Positions 35,023 through 44,156 are shown, counted from the first letter of the stretch. The stretch is 64,000 bases of DNA from Flavobacteriales bacterium (GCA_947454525.1 CANGJM010000005.1:102266-166265); one strand, 5' to 3'. The notes: generated from the letters alone by a model not told the origin. Program-made: numbers and translations.

Positions 35023-36448
35023 TTCCTTCCGTTTTGATTCCATACTTCTCCATCTTCGCTACCAAGGTATTGATCGCCCAGCCAATCGCTATGGCGGTTT
35101 GACGCTTGTTTCCCTTAAAGTGTTTTAAGACGCGGATGATGTGTTCCTTTTCGATGTGTTCCATGTTCATCGGTTGGTCGGAAGGGGCTTGTTTGAGGCG
35201 TTTTGGCAGGACCTCCGCTGTCACCGTTTCTTCGTTGAAAACGTAGAGTCGTGAGATGATGTTTTCTAACTGGCGGACATTCCCCGGGTACGAATAATTC
35301 AAGAGGACTTCCAAAGCTTCTTTTTCGAGTTGCAGTTTCTTCGGTCGGTGTAATTCCTTCTTTTTCTGCGTGAGAAAGTGCTCGATCATTCCTTTGATGT
35401 CCGCCTTGCCACGTTCCGCTAGGGTAGGGAGGTCGAGTTCCACCACGGATAGTCGGTAGTAGAGGTCCCAGCGGAATTTTCCTTCTTCACACAATTTCTG
35501 CAAGTTCTGGTTGGTGGCTGCAATCACCCGGACATTCACCTTCTTCGCTTTTCCGCCCAGAGGCATGATTTCCTTCTCCTGCAAGGCGCGCAAGAGTACC
35601 TGCTGCATGTAGGAGGAAATATCGCCGATTTCATCGAGGAAAATGGTTCCTTTGTCCGCGAGTTCGAATAATCCAGGTGTGTCCTTGTCCGCACCCGTGA
35701 AGGCTCCTTTCTTGTAGCCAAATAACCTGGATTCCAACAAGGTATCGCTAAACGCTGAGCAATTGACCGTCACGTACGCTTGTTCGTTCCGTATGGAATT
35801 CTTGTGGATGTACTTCGCGAGGTTTTCCTTCCCTGTTCCACTTTCTCCGAGGATGAGCACGGTGACACCATCCACTTGGGCTACCTTCGCAGCGTTTTCG
35901 TATATTTTCTTGATGGTGGGCGTAATGAAGTAATCTTCCCCCGTGTTTTTCTGAATCTCCTCCTGATGGTACATCGCCGTCACCGGAAGCGAGGACTTCT
36001 CAAAGGCAATCTTGATTAATTCGGGCTTGTCCTTGGTCTTGGTGTGACGCGCCTCCCGCATCTGGAACAAGGTCGTGTCCAAGTTCAGGGACAAATGACT
36101 CAAGTACCAAACCACCTGCATGGCCGGACTCCCCGGCGACACAAAAATATCGAGTTTGTCCTCCCGTAATTCAATCAAAAAAGGATTTACCTTTCCCTGA
36201 ATCTCCCGGTGGTCAATCGGATCCTGGATTCCCATGTAGCGCAACTCAAAGCTTCGTTCTGGATAGCTTCTTCGTAGAAAATTCACCAACAACTCCGAAC
36301 GCGTATCGTCCCCATTCGCAGACGATAACAAAATATGTCGGTCCGACTTATAAAAGAACTTATGGTAATTCGCCGTTGGTCCCGATTCCAGCACCTGTCC
36401 GGCTTCAAAGTCATTCGTATAGGCAATCCAAGAGATGAGTGTTTTCAT
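35018..36448 (-). CDS. rtcR: RtcR-like sigma-54-dependent regulator with CARF-like sensor domain
   Basis: A 476-residue activator. Residues 1-150 resemble the CARF-type sensor of RtcR (ILLSSANGDDTRSELLVNFLRRSYP; DKLDIFVSPGSPAMQVVWYLSHL). The AAA+ domain has Walker A GESGTGKE (201-208), the sigma-54 contact loop GAFTGA (248-253), and Walker B TIFLDE. A Fis-type HTH ends the protein (GNKRQTAIAIGWAINTLVAKMEKYG). Known RtcR activates rtcBA RNA repair after its CARF domain senses RNA ends. No rtcA or rtcB is near, so it probably controls the sigma-54 promoters at 30024 and 33536. The symbol is by similarity. Confidence 0.85.
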   Translation of the reverse strand: MKTLISWIAYTNDFEAGQVLESGPTANYHKFFYKSDRHILLSSANGDDTRSELLVNFLRRSYPERSFELRYMGIQDPIDHREIQGKVNPFLIELREDKLDIFVSPGSPAMQVVWYLSHLSLNLDTTLFQMREARHTKTKDKPELIKIAFEKSSLPVTAMYHQEEIQKNTGEDYFITPTIKKIYENAAKVAQVDGVTVLILGESGTGKENLAKYIHKNSIRNEQAYVTVNCSAFSDTLLESRLFGYKKGAFTGADKDTPGLFELADKGTIFLDEIGDISSYMQQVLLRALQEKEIMPLGGKAKKVNVRVIAATNQNLQKLCEEGKFRWDLYYRLSVVELDLPTLAERGKADIKGMIEHFLTQKKKELHRPKKLQLEKEALEVLLNYSYPGNVRQLENIISRLYVFNEETVTAEVLPKRLKQAPSDQPMNMEHIEKEHIIRVLKHFKGNKRQTAIAIGWAINTLVAKMEKYGIKTEGN

Positions 36449-36536
36449 GTGTCAGAAATTGATATACGAATGTACGAAATGAGTCAATTCAGAAGTTAAT
36501 TGATTATTAATATATCACTAAATTGACTAAGATCTT

Positions 36537-36899
36537 CTACTTCACTTGACTGAATTCATAAAAGCCACTCGGTAAATCCACGTAAACTTTGTCATCTTCT
36601 AGTTTAAATTGTCCTTTGAAAACATCCCATTCTGTGAGATCAGCATCAACCATGAAATCAAATAGGCTAAAATGTACCCACATAGCGATCTCGTTTCTAA
36701 GTTTAACTTCTTCTTCGGTGCCGATAACGATTTTGATAGATTCCTGCTTCTTGCTATCCCAGTCATAAAATTCACCAATTTTTATGCGCTTCAAGTAAAC
36801 TTCCACCAAGGGTCCGCCTTGGATATTCAGTCGAACCTTGAAATAGATGCTTTTTCTGGTTTTTAGGTAGGAGTGAATGGATTGTTCTAATGTGTTCAT
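36537..36899 (-). CDS. hypothetical protein
   Basis: A 120-residue acidic protein with no recognised family; alternating strands (SIYFKVRLNIQGGPLVEVYLKRIKIGEFYDWD) suggest a small beta domain. AT-rich codon use marks the start of the island at about 36.5 kb. It follows the 230-residue gene after 122 bases and may belong to the same minus-strand transcript. Confidence 0.6.
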   Translation of the reverse strand: MNTLEQSIHSYLKTRKSIYFKVRLNIQGGPLVEVYLKRIKIGEFYDWDSKKQESIKIVIGTEEEVKLRNEIAMWVHFSLFDFMVDADLTEWDVFKGQFKLEDDKVYVDLPSGFYEFSQVK

Positions 36900-37021
36900 T
36901 TGCTAAGTTTTACACTGTTTAATTCAATTGATTTAGTTGTTTTTTACATAGCAATAAGCGTGCAAATTTTGTCTATTTAGACACTTTTTTGAGTTGATTG
37001 AATACCTTGATTTAATTGAAT

Positions 37022-37714
37022 CTATGCAACCATTGCTTTTGATTTAGAACTTCCATAACATTTGAAGCAAACTCCATTCGCAATATGCATATATTTTGGA
37101 ATAATACCTTGACCATTGCAACGATCACATTGGTGCGAGTGAATCTTTTGATCAATTCGATGAGTTTCTGATTGTATCACAACTGGTTTATAATGAAACG
37201 TTTCTCTTTCAAAATCCGGTTTGTCGGTTAATTCAATTACGTCCGTTAAAAGACTAACAGGTACATCCAATAATTCAGCATATCGTTTGTGCCATTTTTT
37301 GGGGTATAAGAAACTATTCATGTAGATATAATTCCCGCTATTTTTTTCAAAAAAATTCTGAATTTTTGATTTTACATTTTCAGAAATTTTGCTGTATCTA
37401 CCTGCCAAAAAATAATCCCAATCTTTACCGAAACCATTCATGTCGAAAATAAATAGTTCATACCCGTTTTCGTTGGTCTTTTGATCTGACAACAAGTTAT
37501 GATTCTCCAATCTTTCTTGTTTGAAAGTTGAATATGCTTCATCCGAATTAGGGTCATAAACACAGATTAATTTTCTGTCTTCAGGTTCAATTATTCCTTT
37601 TATTGAAAAATACACCTCTTCAGGGATTACATTACCTCGCTCAAACCCAAGTAAAGGATACATCATAATTTTTGACTTCTGAAAGTACTTTTTGTATAGT
37701 TGATTAATTACCAT
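37022..37714 (-). CDS. hypothetical protein with C-terminal zinc-finger
   Basis: A 230-residue protein. The N-terminal 170 residues (YKKYFQKSKIMMYPLLGFERG ... DWDYFLAGRYSKISENVKSKIQNFFEKNS ... LTDVIELTDKPDFE) belong to a pattern seen in other Bacteroidota hypothetical proteins. The tail CDRCNGQGIIPKYMHIANGVCFKCYGS is a DnaJ-like CxxCxGxG...CxxCxG zinc finger. The function is unknown. It lies 9 bases after the small basic gene. Confidence 0.7.
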   Translation of the reverse strand: MVINQLYKKYFQKSKIMMYPLLGFERGNVIPEEVYFSIKGIIEPEDRKLICVYDPNSDEAYSTFKQERLENHNLLSDQKTNENGYELFIFDMNGFGKDWDYFLAGRYSKISENVKSKIQNFFEKNSGNYIYMNSFLYPKKWHKRYAELLDVPVSLLTDVIELTDKPDFERETFHYKPVVIQSETHRIDQKIHSHQCDRCNGQGIIPKYMHIANGVCFKCYGSSKSKAMVA

Positions 37715-37723
37715 GGCGCTTAA

Positions 37724-37906
37724 TTAAAAGTGTTTTTTATGTTTGCGTTTGCGTAAGTAAAGTGTTTTGGAAGGTTCACTTTTTGTTCGAGATCGACCAT
37801 CAAAGAATCCTTGAGATTTTTGTGAGTTACGGACGGCAGAAATTACTATTTGATGATTTACTTCATCAAATTTAATTTTCAGAGAATGGGAGGGAAACTT
37901 CTTCAT
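37724..37906 (-). CDS. small basic hypothetical protein
   Basis: A 60-residue Lys/Arg/Ser-rich protein (RSRTKSEPSKTLYLRKRKHKKHF). Too short to assign, but it is directly preceded by the best copy of the shared operator and a TAGCTTTG -7 box, and followed at 9 bases by the zinc-finger gene, which supports it as the first gene of this operon. Confidence 0.5.
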   Translation of the reverse strand: MKKFPSHSLKIKFDEVNHQIVISAVRNSQKSQGFFDGRSRTKSEPSKTLYLRKRKHKKHF

Positions 37907-37921
37907 TGCTTTAAATTCACA

Positions 37922-37957
37922 ACAAAGCTATATTACTATTGTGCAATATATTTGCAC
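37922..37957 (-). promoter_or_regulatory. operator (best copy) and -7 element for the 37.0-37.9 kb operon
   Basis: TGTGCAA-TATAT-TTGCACA (37939-37957) is a perfect 7-5-7 palindrome. On the minus strand its TTG is followed after 13 bases by TAGCTTTG (37929-37922), matching TAnnTTTG, and the ATG at 37906 is 16 bases beyond. The same operator/13-base/-7 arrangement occurs at 39017 and 44509. Confidence 0.75.
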
Positions 37958-37969
37958 AGATAAAATTAG

Positions 37970-38968
37970 TTAGTAGAGAGAACTCATTTTACTGATTTCA
38001 AGAGTAATTTCCTCTACCAAATATTTAGGAGATAGAACTTTAACGTCAGAACCGAATGATAGAATTGTTTGAACTAGTTCTCGATTTTTTATTACATCAA
38101 TTTTTACATAAAGTCCATCCTCTCTCCATTTGGAATGTTGTGTTTCATGTAACGGTTTTGTCTCTACGTATTTTCCTCTAGATGAAGAAAATAGCAGTTC
38201 TATTTTTTCTATTGTTTCAGACTCCCTTGAAACACCAATCATATCGGAAAAAAACTCAACCCAATCTGTTTCTGAATTTTTATAGGTGATATTGGTTTCT
38301 GTAATTTCTTCTATTCGATCCAATGCAAAATTTGTGGTAGGTCGATTGTTTTCTTCATTAAATCCAAATACAAACCATCGACTATTATACTGTTTAAGAT
38401 AATAGGGATGAAAAATGACATTAAACTTTTCTTGGTTGAATGTCAAATAGATGATGCTCAATACTTTTTTCTGAATAATTCCATTAAACAATACGGTAAA
38501 CCAATTAGAGCCTTTATAATCTATATTATTGTCAAAGGAGACAACTTTATTATTTGTATTCGAGCTAAGTTCACTTTGAAGAAAAATTTTTGTTTCTCTC
38601 ATCCATTCAAAGCCAGGACTATCCTCAAACCAATCAAATAAAGCAAATGAATTTTTGAGCATTTGTGCCTCTGTCTCTGTGTTCTTACTATTGTGAATGG
38701 AGAAATTCGTATTAGAGTAAAAGTAGATTTCTTTTCTACCTTGAAATATTTGTGATTCAATTGGGGCACCGAAACCAGCTTCACTTCTCATAAATCGAAT
38801 ATCTGATCTTAGTTGACGAACTTGAATACCCTTACTATGGATGTCATCTTGCATAAGAGCTTCATTCACCTCTGAAAGTAAATCTTCAATAAAATACGTT
38901 CTCCCTGAATTCCTAAAGCATCTATCCAGCGTTTTGTATCTTAAAAGGGCGTTTTTATTGATTGGCAT
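37970..38968 (-). CDS. WYL-domain transcriptional regulator 1
   Basis: A 332-residue regulator. The N-terminus (MPINKNALLRYKTLDRCFRN ... VRQLRSDIRFMRSEAGFG) is a winged helix, and the middle has the WYL-type ligand-binding region (VLSIIYLTFNQEKFNVIFHPYYLKQYNSRWFVFGFNEENN, FALDRIEEI). The C-terminal domain follows. The start at 38968 (MPINKN) matches the two related regulators at 50131 and 62065. It is divergent from the retron, and the shared operator at 39017 lies in the common intergenic region. BrxR/CapW-type WYL repressors control defence loci, and this one probably does the same. Confidence 0.87.
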   Translation of the reverse strand: MPINKNALLRYKTLDRCFRNSGRTYFIEDLLSEVNEALMQDDIHSKGIQVRQLRSDIRFMRSEAGFGAPIESQIFQGRKEIYFYSNTNFSIHNSKNTETEAQMLKNSFALFDWFEDSPGFEWMRETKIFLQSELSSNTNNKVVSFDNNIDYKGSNWFTVLFNGIIQKKVLSIIYLTFNQEKFNVIFHPYYLKQYNSRWFVFGFNEENNRPTTNFALDRIEEITETNITYKNSETDWVEFFSDMIGVSRESETIEKIELLFSSSRGKYVETKPLHETQHSKWREDGLYVKIDVIKNRELVQTILSFGSDVKVLSPKYLVEEITLEISKMSSLY

Positions 38969-39016
38969 GTCCTGAAAAATATTATATTTGGTTGAATATG
39001 TAAAGTTAATATTAAC

Positions 39017-39052
39017 TGTGCAAATAGATTGCATATTTGAGCATTAATTTTG
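39017..39052 (+). promoter_or_regulatory. operator and promoter of the retron RNA, shared with regulator 1
   Basis: TGTGCAA-ATAGA-TTGCATA (39017-39035) is the operator with one changed base. Its TTG is followed after 13 bases by TAATTTTG (39045-39052), a perfect TAnnTTTG box. Transcription would begin near 39059, just before the retron inverted repeat at 39067. In the other direction TAACTTTA at 39010-39003 could be the -7 box of the WYL gene. Confidence 0.7.
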
Positions 39053-39066
39053 TTTCAGTTCTTTGA

Positions 39067-39315
39067 AATGCCTGTCAAAAATATTGATCGTGGGTGTTGG
39101 TTTCGGTTTACGGAACAATGATCGGCGCCTCTTTTCGTCAATTACACATTTGCAATGTGTGGCGAGATGAATGTAATTACTTGAACATTAATACTTGCAA
39201 ATTTTTTCCTTCGGGAAATACTTTGAAAAGATTTTTCTTAATGATTCAGCAAACATGTAAATAATCTGGAATAATTCAGATATTAGGTTACACAAAGAAT
39301 AGGATGACAGGCATT
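39067..39315 (+). ncRNA. predicted retron msr-msd RNA
   Basis: AATGCCTGTCA (39067-39077) and TGACAGGCATT (39305-39315) are perfect 11-base inverted repeats that close a 249-base region ending 20 bases before the reverse transcriptase. This is the a1/a2 arrangement of retron RNAs. Internal hairpins include ACACATT-TGC-AATGTGT, GTTTC...GGAAC, TTTCC-TTCG-GGAAA and ATCTG...CAGAT. The msr/msd border and branching guanosine were not resolved by eye. The promoter at 39045 starts just before it. Confidence 0.78.
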
Positions 39316-39335
39316 AAAGAAAATGGTATATTAAA

Positions 39336-40625
39336 ATGAAAATAGAAGAAAAACAAACTTTAGAAATAAAAAAGATGTTCTCAGGAATCGAGGATAAAAC
39401 TGATCTATTGAATTTGTTGAATTATACAAAAGTCTTGATTTACGGACAAGATTGCAAGAAAATTACATTAAGAAAACTAAATTATTTCGCTAATCCAACA
39501 AAATGCTTAGATCGTTATTCTACGTTTTCTATAAGTAAAAAATCAGGTGGTGAAAGACAAATAAATTCACCTGATTTCGGTTTAAGATCAATTTTGCGCG
39601 TACTCAATGTCGTATTCCAATGTTGTATTGAACCGCACAAAGCGGCTAATGGTTTTGTGTTGAAGAAATCAATTGTCACCAATGCAACGTTGCATATTGG
39701 AAAGAATTATGTTTACAACATTGACTTAAAAGAATTTTTCCATTCGTTCGACCGAAATAGAGTGAAAATGGCATTTATTCAAGAACCATTTTTTCTTAAA
39801 GGTAATAAAGAACCCATAGCTTTTTTAATTGCTTCATTGTGCACACATCCTTTATTAATAGAGGATGGTTCAACTCAAACAGTTTTACCCCAAGGAAGTC
39901 CCACTTCACCAACCCTTACAAATTTGTTGTGTGTTTCTTTGGATCGCCGTTTAAATGGTTTAGCAAAGAAATTCGGCGCACGTTATTCACGATATGCAGA
40001 TGATATTACATTTTCATGTCATCAAAATGTTTTCAAAAAAGAAGATTTTCAAAAGGAATTAAAAAGAATCATTGAAGAGGATCAATCCTTGAAAATCAAT
40101 GAAAAAAAAACACGTCTACAAAAAACAGGATATCGAAAAGAAGTCACGGGGTTAACAGTCAATGAAAAAGTCAATGTTCAGAAACGCTATGTCAAACAAA
40201 TTCGCATGTGGATATATTATTGGGAGAAATATGGTTATTTACGTGCCCAGCAATTATTTATGATGGATTACAAAAAAGATAAAGGTCATGTTTCCAATTC
40301 ACAACCAAATTTAGTCAATGTTTTAAGTGGAAAACTTGATTTTTTAAAAATGGTTAAAAGTGACAATGACTCAACTTTTTTGAAACTAAAAGTGAGGTTT
40401 GATAAATTAGTAAATTCTGATGATTTGATTAAGAATATACTTGATTTGTGGGAAAATGTTGGAATTGAATCTGCAATGGAAAAATACTATTTAGGATACG
40501 TAAAAAGTAAACACGAATTACCAAAGAGAGCAACCTTATCTGATTTTGGTCTTGACGAAGAGTCAATCGCAAAGTTATTTAAGGAGGGTACAAGTGAAAT
40601 TAAGGCAAGAGATTCGGATAATTAA
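39336..40625 (+). CDS. retron-type reverse transcriptase
   Basis: A 429-residue RT that would make branched msDNA from the upstream RNA. Retron hallmarks are present: NAxxH (NATLH, residues 116-120), LPQGSPTSP (184-192), catalytic YADD (220-223) and the VTG motif (270-272). No maturase, endonuclease or diversity-generating features follow, which excludes group II introns and DGRs. In known retrons the RT, msDNA and an effector form a toxin-antitoxin-like anti-phage unit. Here the candidates for the effector are the genes that follow in the same operon (9-base gap, then 4-base overlaps). Confidence 0.92.
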   Translation: MKIEEKQTLEIKKMFSGIEDKTDLLNLLNYTKVLIYGQDCKKITLRKLNYFANPTKCLDRYSTFSISKKSGGERQINSPDFGLRSILRVLNVVFQCCIEPHKAANGFVLKKSIVTNATLHIGKNYVYNIDLKEFFHSFDRNRVKMAFIQEPFFLKGNKEPIAFLIASLCTHPLLIEDGSTQTVLPQGSPTSPTLTNLLCVSLDRRLNGLAKKFGARYSRYADDITFSCHQNVFKKEDFQKELKRIIEEDQSLKINEKKTRLQKTGYRKEVTGLTVNEKVNVQKRYVKQIRMWIYYWEKYGYLRAQQLFMMDYKKDKGHVSNSQPNLVNVLSGKLDFLKMVKSDNDSTFLKLKVRFDKLVNSDDLIKNILDLWENVGIESAMEKYYLGYVKSKHELPKRATLSDFGLDEESIAKLFKEGTSEIKARDSDN

Positions 40626-40634
40626 TTTTTGATT

Positions 40635-41828
40635 ATGAAAAGTAAAGGAGAATTTATTATTGATCTAATAACATCAAAGAAACTTTCGATATCTGATCGA
40701 GAGCGAATATTGAAGTTGAGTGCGAAGGAATATGGAAAGAATTCTGAGGAATTAATGAGTTTGAAAGAACGAATGAATGAAATGAATTCTACAACAATAG
40801 TTAATTCTAAAACCGAAGAAAAAAATCAAATTGCCCCAAATAATAATCAACTTCTTGCTGATTATATAAAACCATCGTTGTTAAGAGAATTTTTAATAGC
40901 ATTCAATCAAAATCCAATATTAAAAACCACATGCCATAAGATTGATGAAAGCGAATTGGAAAGATTGAAAGAAATTTTAGGAATTGAAGAATATGATTTT
41001 AACAAGCATCTAACTAAAATTAATTCGGAGTATAAAAAATTGACTAGGAATTATAAAGATGTAAACAAAAATATTAAAGAATTAATTCGAGTTTATTTAT
41101 CTGATGAAGGTAAAGGTCATTGGACGACAGATGAAATTAAAATTACTTGGGGAAATACTAAATTAATGGATTGGGCAATGAACAATCCTGGTATTCCTCC
41201 AAATCCCGATGATGATCTTATTATAAATCTTGAGAATATAGGATATGAATTCGATACAATTGAAATTAATTCGGCTAAAAAAAAAATACAAACGTTTTCC
41301 GATTTAGTTATTCATTTTAAGCATATGTTTCATATTCGAAGTGATAATCAACTCAAGGATTTGATTCTTAAAAAAAATATACAGAAAAAATGGAATGATA
41401 AAATTCTGTTTGATATTGAGCATACGGATTTCTGGTCGAATATTGAGTTGTTTTGTGATGTGGATAAATTGATTCAGGCCTATGTGAAAATTATCGATAT
41501 GATTTTGGAAGTAACAAATAAAAATAACTTATCAAAACCTGTTGTGAGATTAAAATTTATTGAAGAAGGTGATTCAATTATTTTTGCAATTCACCACCAA
41601 AACTCGAAGTTCAAGAGAACCATTCAGAACATCAAAGAAGGAAGATTTGGAACAAAGTTGACTGATTTAATTCAGAAGCAAATAAATGGACTCTGTGATT
41701 TTTTTATTCAGGCAGATTTTGATAATAATCAATATGCTAAGCTTAATTTATGGGACGGTGAGGTTATAGAATCAGAACCTTTACTTAATTATTTAGGTGT
41801 TGAATTCATATTTAAATTTAAAGGATGA
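40635..41828 (+). CDS. retron-operon protein, possible degenerate histidine-kinase-like domain
   Basis: A 397-residue protein; start ATG at 40635 (a TTG two codons earlier is ignored). Residues 1-130 are charged and helical. The C-terminal half has a helix pair around FSDLVIHFKHMFHIRSDNQ, then CDVDKLIQAYVKIIDMILEVTN and VVRLKFIEEGDSIIFAIHHQNSKFK, an order similar to the dimerisation helix, N-box helix and strand of GHKL histidine kinases, but no phospho-His region or G-box is convincing. The call is tentative. It overlaps the next gene by 4 bases. Confidence 0.65.
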   Translation: MKSKGEFIIDLITSKKLSISDRERILKLSAKEYGKNSEELMSLKERMNEMNSTTIVNSKTEEKNQIAPNNNQLLADYIKPSLLREFLIAFNQNPILKTTCHKIDESELERLKEILGIEEYDFNKHLTKINSEYKKLTRNYKDVNKNIKELIRVYLSDEGKGHWTTDEIKITWGNTKLMDWAMNNPGIPPNPDDDLIINLENIGYEFDTIEINSAKKKIQTFSDLVIHFKHMFHIRSDNQLKDLILKKNIQKKWNDKILFDIEHTDFWSNIELFCDVDKLIQAYVKIIDMILEVTNKNNLSKPVVRLKFIEEGDSIIFAIHHQNSKFKRTIQNIKEGRFGTKLTDLIQKQINGLCDFFIQADFDNNQYAKLNLWDGEVIESEPLLNYLGVEFIFKFKG

Positions 41829-43060
41829 TTTTTCTTATTGATGATAAAAAACAAAGACAGTTAGGTTATGGTTGGAATGATGACAAATTTAATCAGGTCA
41901 AGGAATTTGTAATGCCAATATACAATTACGAACAAATATTAGAAGAAAATATACGAAACAATATTTTTAAGTCCGGTAATGTTGTTTTATTTCATGAGTC
42001 TTTTTTTGATACGACCTATAATAAACACGAAAAGGATTCTTTAACTATCCGCACGGAGCTAGAAAAATATGCAAAAAGTTCTGAAGATTTTTCAGTTGCA
42101 TTTTTTAGTGGTAGTAAAAACTCAAGGTACCGTGAGAAAAATGTAATTAATTTGCCAGTCGGCACACTTTACGCCAATTTAGACATATTCATCGATAAAT
42201 ACGTTAATGGGAAAACTGACTTTCGTTTTTTATTGTTCGGAGAGAATCCTGACATTGAAGAGTACTTAATCCAATCATTAGAAATTGCTAATCAAAATTT
42301 AGATTTGATTAAAAAATATGAGTCTTCAGCTAAAAATCTTTATCTAAAACCGAGTAAGGATTTTATACAAAAACCATTGCTAGAGTTTGGTGAGAAAATA
42401 ATTTTCAAAGTTTCAGATAAAGACTTTAACGAAAAAGTTTTGGAATGGCTGAACGAAAAAAAATATGACAATATTTTTATCCCCCTTTGCATTGGCCCTA
42501 TTCTTTCAGATTATAATGGTTTACGATTAGCAATGCATATTAGGACTACTTCAACATTAAGTCAATTGGCAAATATTTTTATTTACGGAATAGTAGACCA
42601 TTCATATCTAGTGCAAAACGAATACTATGACGTATTAAAAACAAAGAATGTAAAGCTAATAGAGTACAAAAGGTCCAGTTTTAAAGATGCTTTGTTTCTA
42701 AATTTAAGTGATTTGAAGAAGGATATTTTATCGGATGAATTAAACAAAATTAAATTGAATCCACAAGGAAGTTACTTTGATAATCATTCTATTGCAAATG
42801 TTTGGGGTGTTTATCAATTGGCGAGAAATGCAAATATTAAAATAGATGAAATAAAAGATTTTGAATTTGAGAAACTGACTGACATTTATTTTAAATGGTT
42901 AATAGCTAAAAATAATCTAAGTACATCAATTTCCGAAGAACAAAAAAATGAACAATTAAAATATTATGAAAAATTAAACGAAAAATTAAGATACACGGAG
43001 AAATTACCTGGAGTTAAAGTTGTAAACAAAATTGACCTGTCAAAATTTAAACGAAAATGA
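41825..43060 (+). CDS. retron-operon protein with degenerate receiver-like N-terminus
   Basis: A 411-residue protein. It opens MIFLIDDKKQ, like the acidic start of a receiver domain, followed by NVVLFHESFFD where the phospho-acceptor Asp would be (here His-Glu) and VAFFSGSKNS, so the domain looks inactive for phosphotransfer. The C-terminal 280 residues (FIPLCIGPILSDYNGLRLAMHIRTTSTLSQLANIFIYGIVDHSYLV) contain a possible alpha/beta fold of unknown type. It is coupled by ATGA overlaps to both neighbours. The arrangement suggests a partner of the receiver protein at 43057. Confidence 0.6.
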   Translation: MIFLIDDKKQRQLGYGWNDDKFNQVKEFVMPIYNYEQILEENIRNNIFKSGNVVLFHESFFDTTYNKHEKDSLTIRTELEKYAKSSEDFSVAFFSGSKNSRYREKNVINLPVGTLYANLDIFIDKYVNGKTDFRFLLFGENPDIEEYLIQSLEIANQNLDLIKKYESSAKNLYLKPSKDFIQKPLLEFGEKIIFKVSDKDFNEKVLEWLNEKKYDNIFIPLCIGPILSDYNGLRLAMHIRTTSTLSQLANIFIYGIVDHSYLVQNEYYDVLKTKNVKLIEYKRSSFKDALFLNLSDLKKDILSDELNKIKLNPQGSYFDNHSIANVWGVYQLARNANIKIDEIKDFEFEKLTDIYFKWLIAKNNLSTSISEEQKNEQLKYYEKLNEKLRYTEKLPGVKVVNKIDLSKFKRK

Positions 43061-44154
43061 AGTATTTAATTATTGATGATTTAGCTCATTCAGGATGGAA
43101 AAGTATTCTTGAGAAGGCAATTATTAAAACGGAAGAAGAACTTGCCGCAGCCACGAATTACGATGAAGCGATTGAAAAAATACAATATAAGTATGACATA
43201 ATATTTTTAGATGTTAGGCTTACTGAAGAAGATCATAAAATCAAGAATATTTATGAGTATAGTGGATTTAAAATCCTAAAAGAAATCAGAAAGGAATTTA
43301 AATCAATTAACTTTTCTACTCCAATAATTCTAATAACTGCATCAAATAAAATTTGGAATATAGACTTATTTAGAAATCATGGAGTTGATGCTTATTATAT
43401 AAAAGAACACCCAGACAACTTTATTAACAACGAAAGCTCAAGAGAAAATTTGACGAATTTTCAAGTAAAATTTATTGAATTAATTGAGATAAGTAAAAAG
43501 AAAAAGCAAATTTGGGAATCTTGTAACCATATTATTGAAGTTATCGATTCACATCAATATTTTAAAAATAAGAATGATAAATATTATAATATTAAATCAA
43601 GAATCATAGATAAGCTATTGTTAGGTTATTCAATTTTGTTTCAATCAACTTCCGCCGTTTCAAAGGAAATACTGTTATCCAACAATGAAACACTGTCATT
43701 TATTGTTTTCTTTTCAATTTTAGAAGAAATATCAAAAGGTTTTACTAAAATATCCGACACATGGAATGATAAATATGAACGTCAAGGAAACTGGAAGTTT
43801 CGAAACAACGAATACTTCATTGAATTAAACTATAAATCGAAATCTTTCAAATTGAATTATTACAAAAAGACAAAAAACCAAAATTTTGAAATTGATAAAT
43901 TAAAAGATTTTAAGGTTATTGGACTTAGCGATCAGATTTATTCTTTGTTGTTTGCTTATAATGTAATGAGTGAACTAGAGGAAGACTTTAGGGAAGTTAA
44001 CAGATATAGAAATGAGGTGGATTACATTCATGGTTCAGTAAACAACATTTTGAATAAAAAACTGATTATTCAAGAAGAAATAGAGAAATCTTTTGAAATG
44101 AATATTAAGATATTGTCGCTCATAAAGGAAATTTTTGAAATCAAAATTAAATAA
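43057..44154 (+). CDS. retron-operon response-regulator-like protein with unknown output domain
   Basis: A 365-residue protein whose first 120 residues are a receiver domain: Asp7-Asp8 (LIIDD), the phospho-acceptor Asp52 in IIFLDVRL, Thr94/Ser96 in LITAS and Lys116 in YYIKEHP. An insertion lies between the last two blocks. The output part (residues 130-365) is helical (IIDKLLLGYSILFQSTSAVSKEI, EISKGFTKISDTWNDKYERQGNW) and unassigned; it could be a HEPN-like toxin or scaffold, but no catalytic motif was identified. It is 2 bases from the SSB-like gene. Confidence 0.7.
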   Translation: MKYLIIDDLAHSGWKSILEKAIIKTEEELAAATNYDEAIEKIQYKYDIIFLDVRLTEEDHKIKNIYEYSGFKILKEIRKEFKSINFSTPIILITASNKIWNIDLFRNHGVDAYYIKEHPDNFINNESSRENLTNFQVKFIELIEISKKKKQIWESCNHIIEVIDSHQYFKNKNDKYYNIKSRIIDKLLLGYSILFQSTSAVSKEILLSNNETLSFIVFFSILEEISKGFTKISDTWNDKYERQGNWKFRNNEYFIELNYKSKSFKLNYYKKTKNQNFEIDKLKDFKVIGLSDQIYSLLFAYNVMSELEEDFREVNRYRNEVDYIHGSVNNILNKKLIIQEEIEKSFEMNIKILSLIKEIFEIKIK

Positions 44155-44156
44155 CC

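Noticed and set aside
36961..37000. GTCTA-TT-TAGAC hairpin followed by T run as a terminator
   Set aside because: The stem is only five base pairs and the T run is separated from it; too weak to report as a feature.
39067..39315. AATGCCTGTCA repeats as attachment sites of a mobile element
   Set aside because: They are inverted, not direct, lie 20 bases before a retron-type RT and enclose hairpins, so the retron a1/a2 reading fits better.
39336..40625. Group II intron or diversity-generating retroelement RT
   Set aside because: NAxxH and VTG motifs are retron-specific, and no maturase domain, template/variable repeats or intron RNA was seen.
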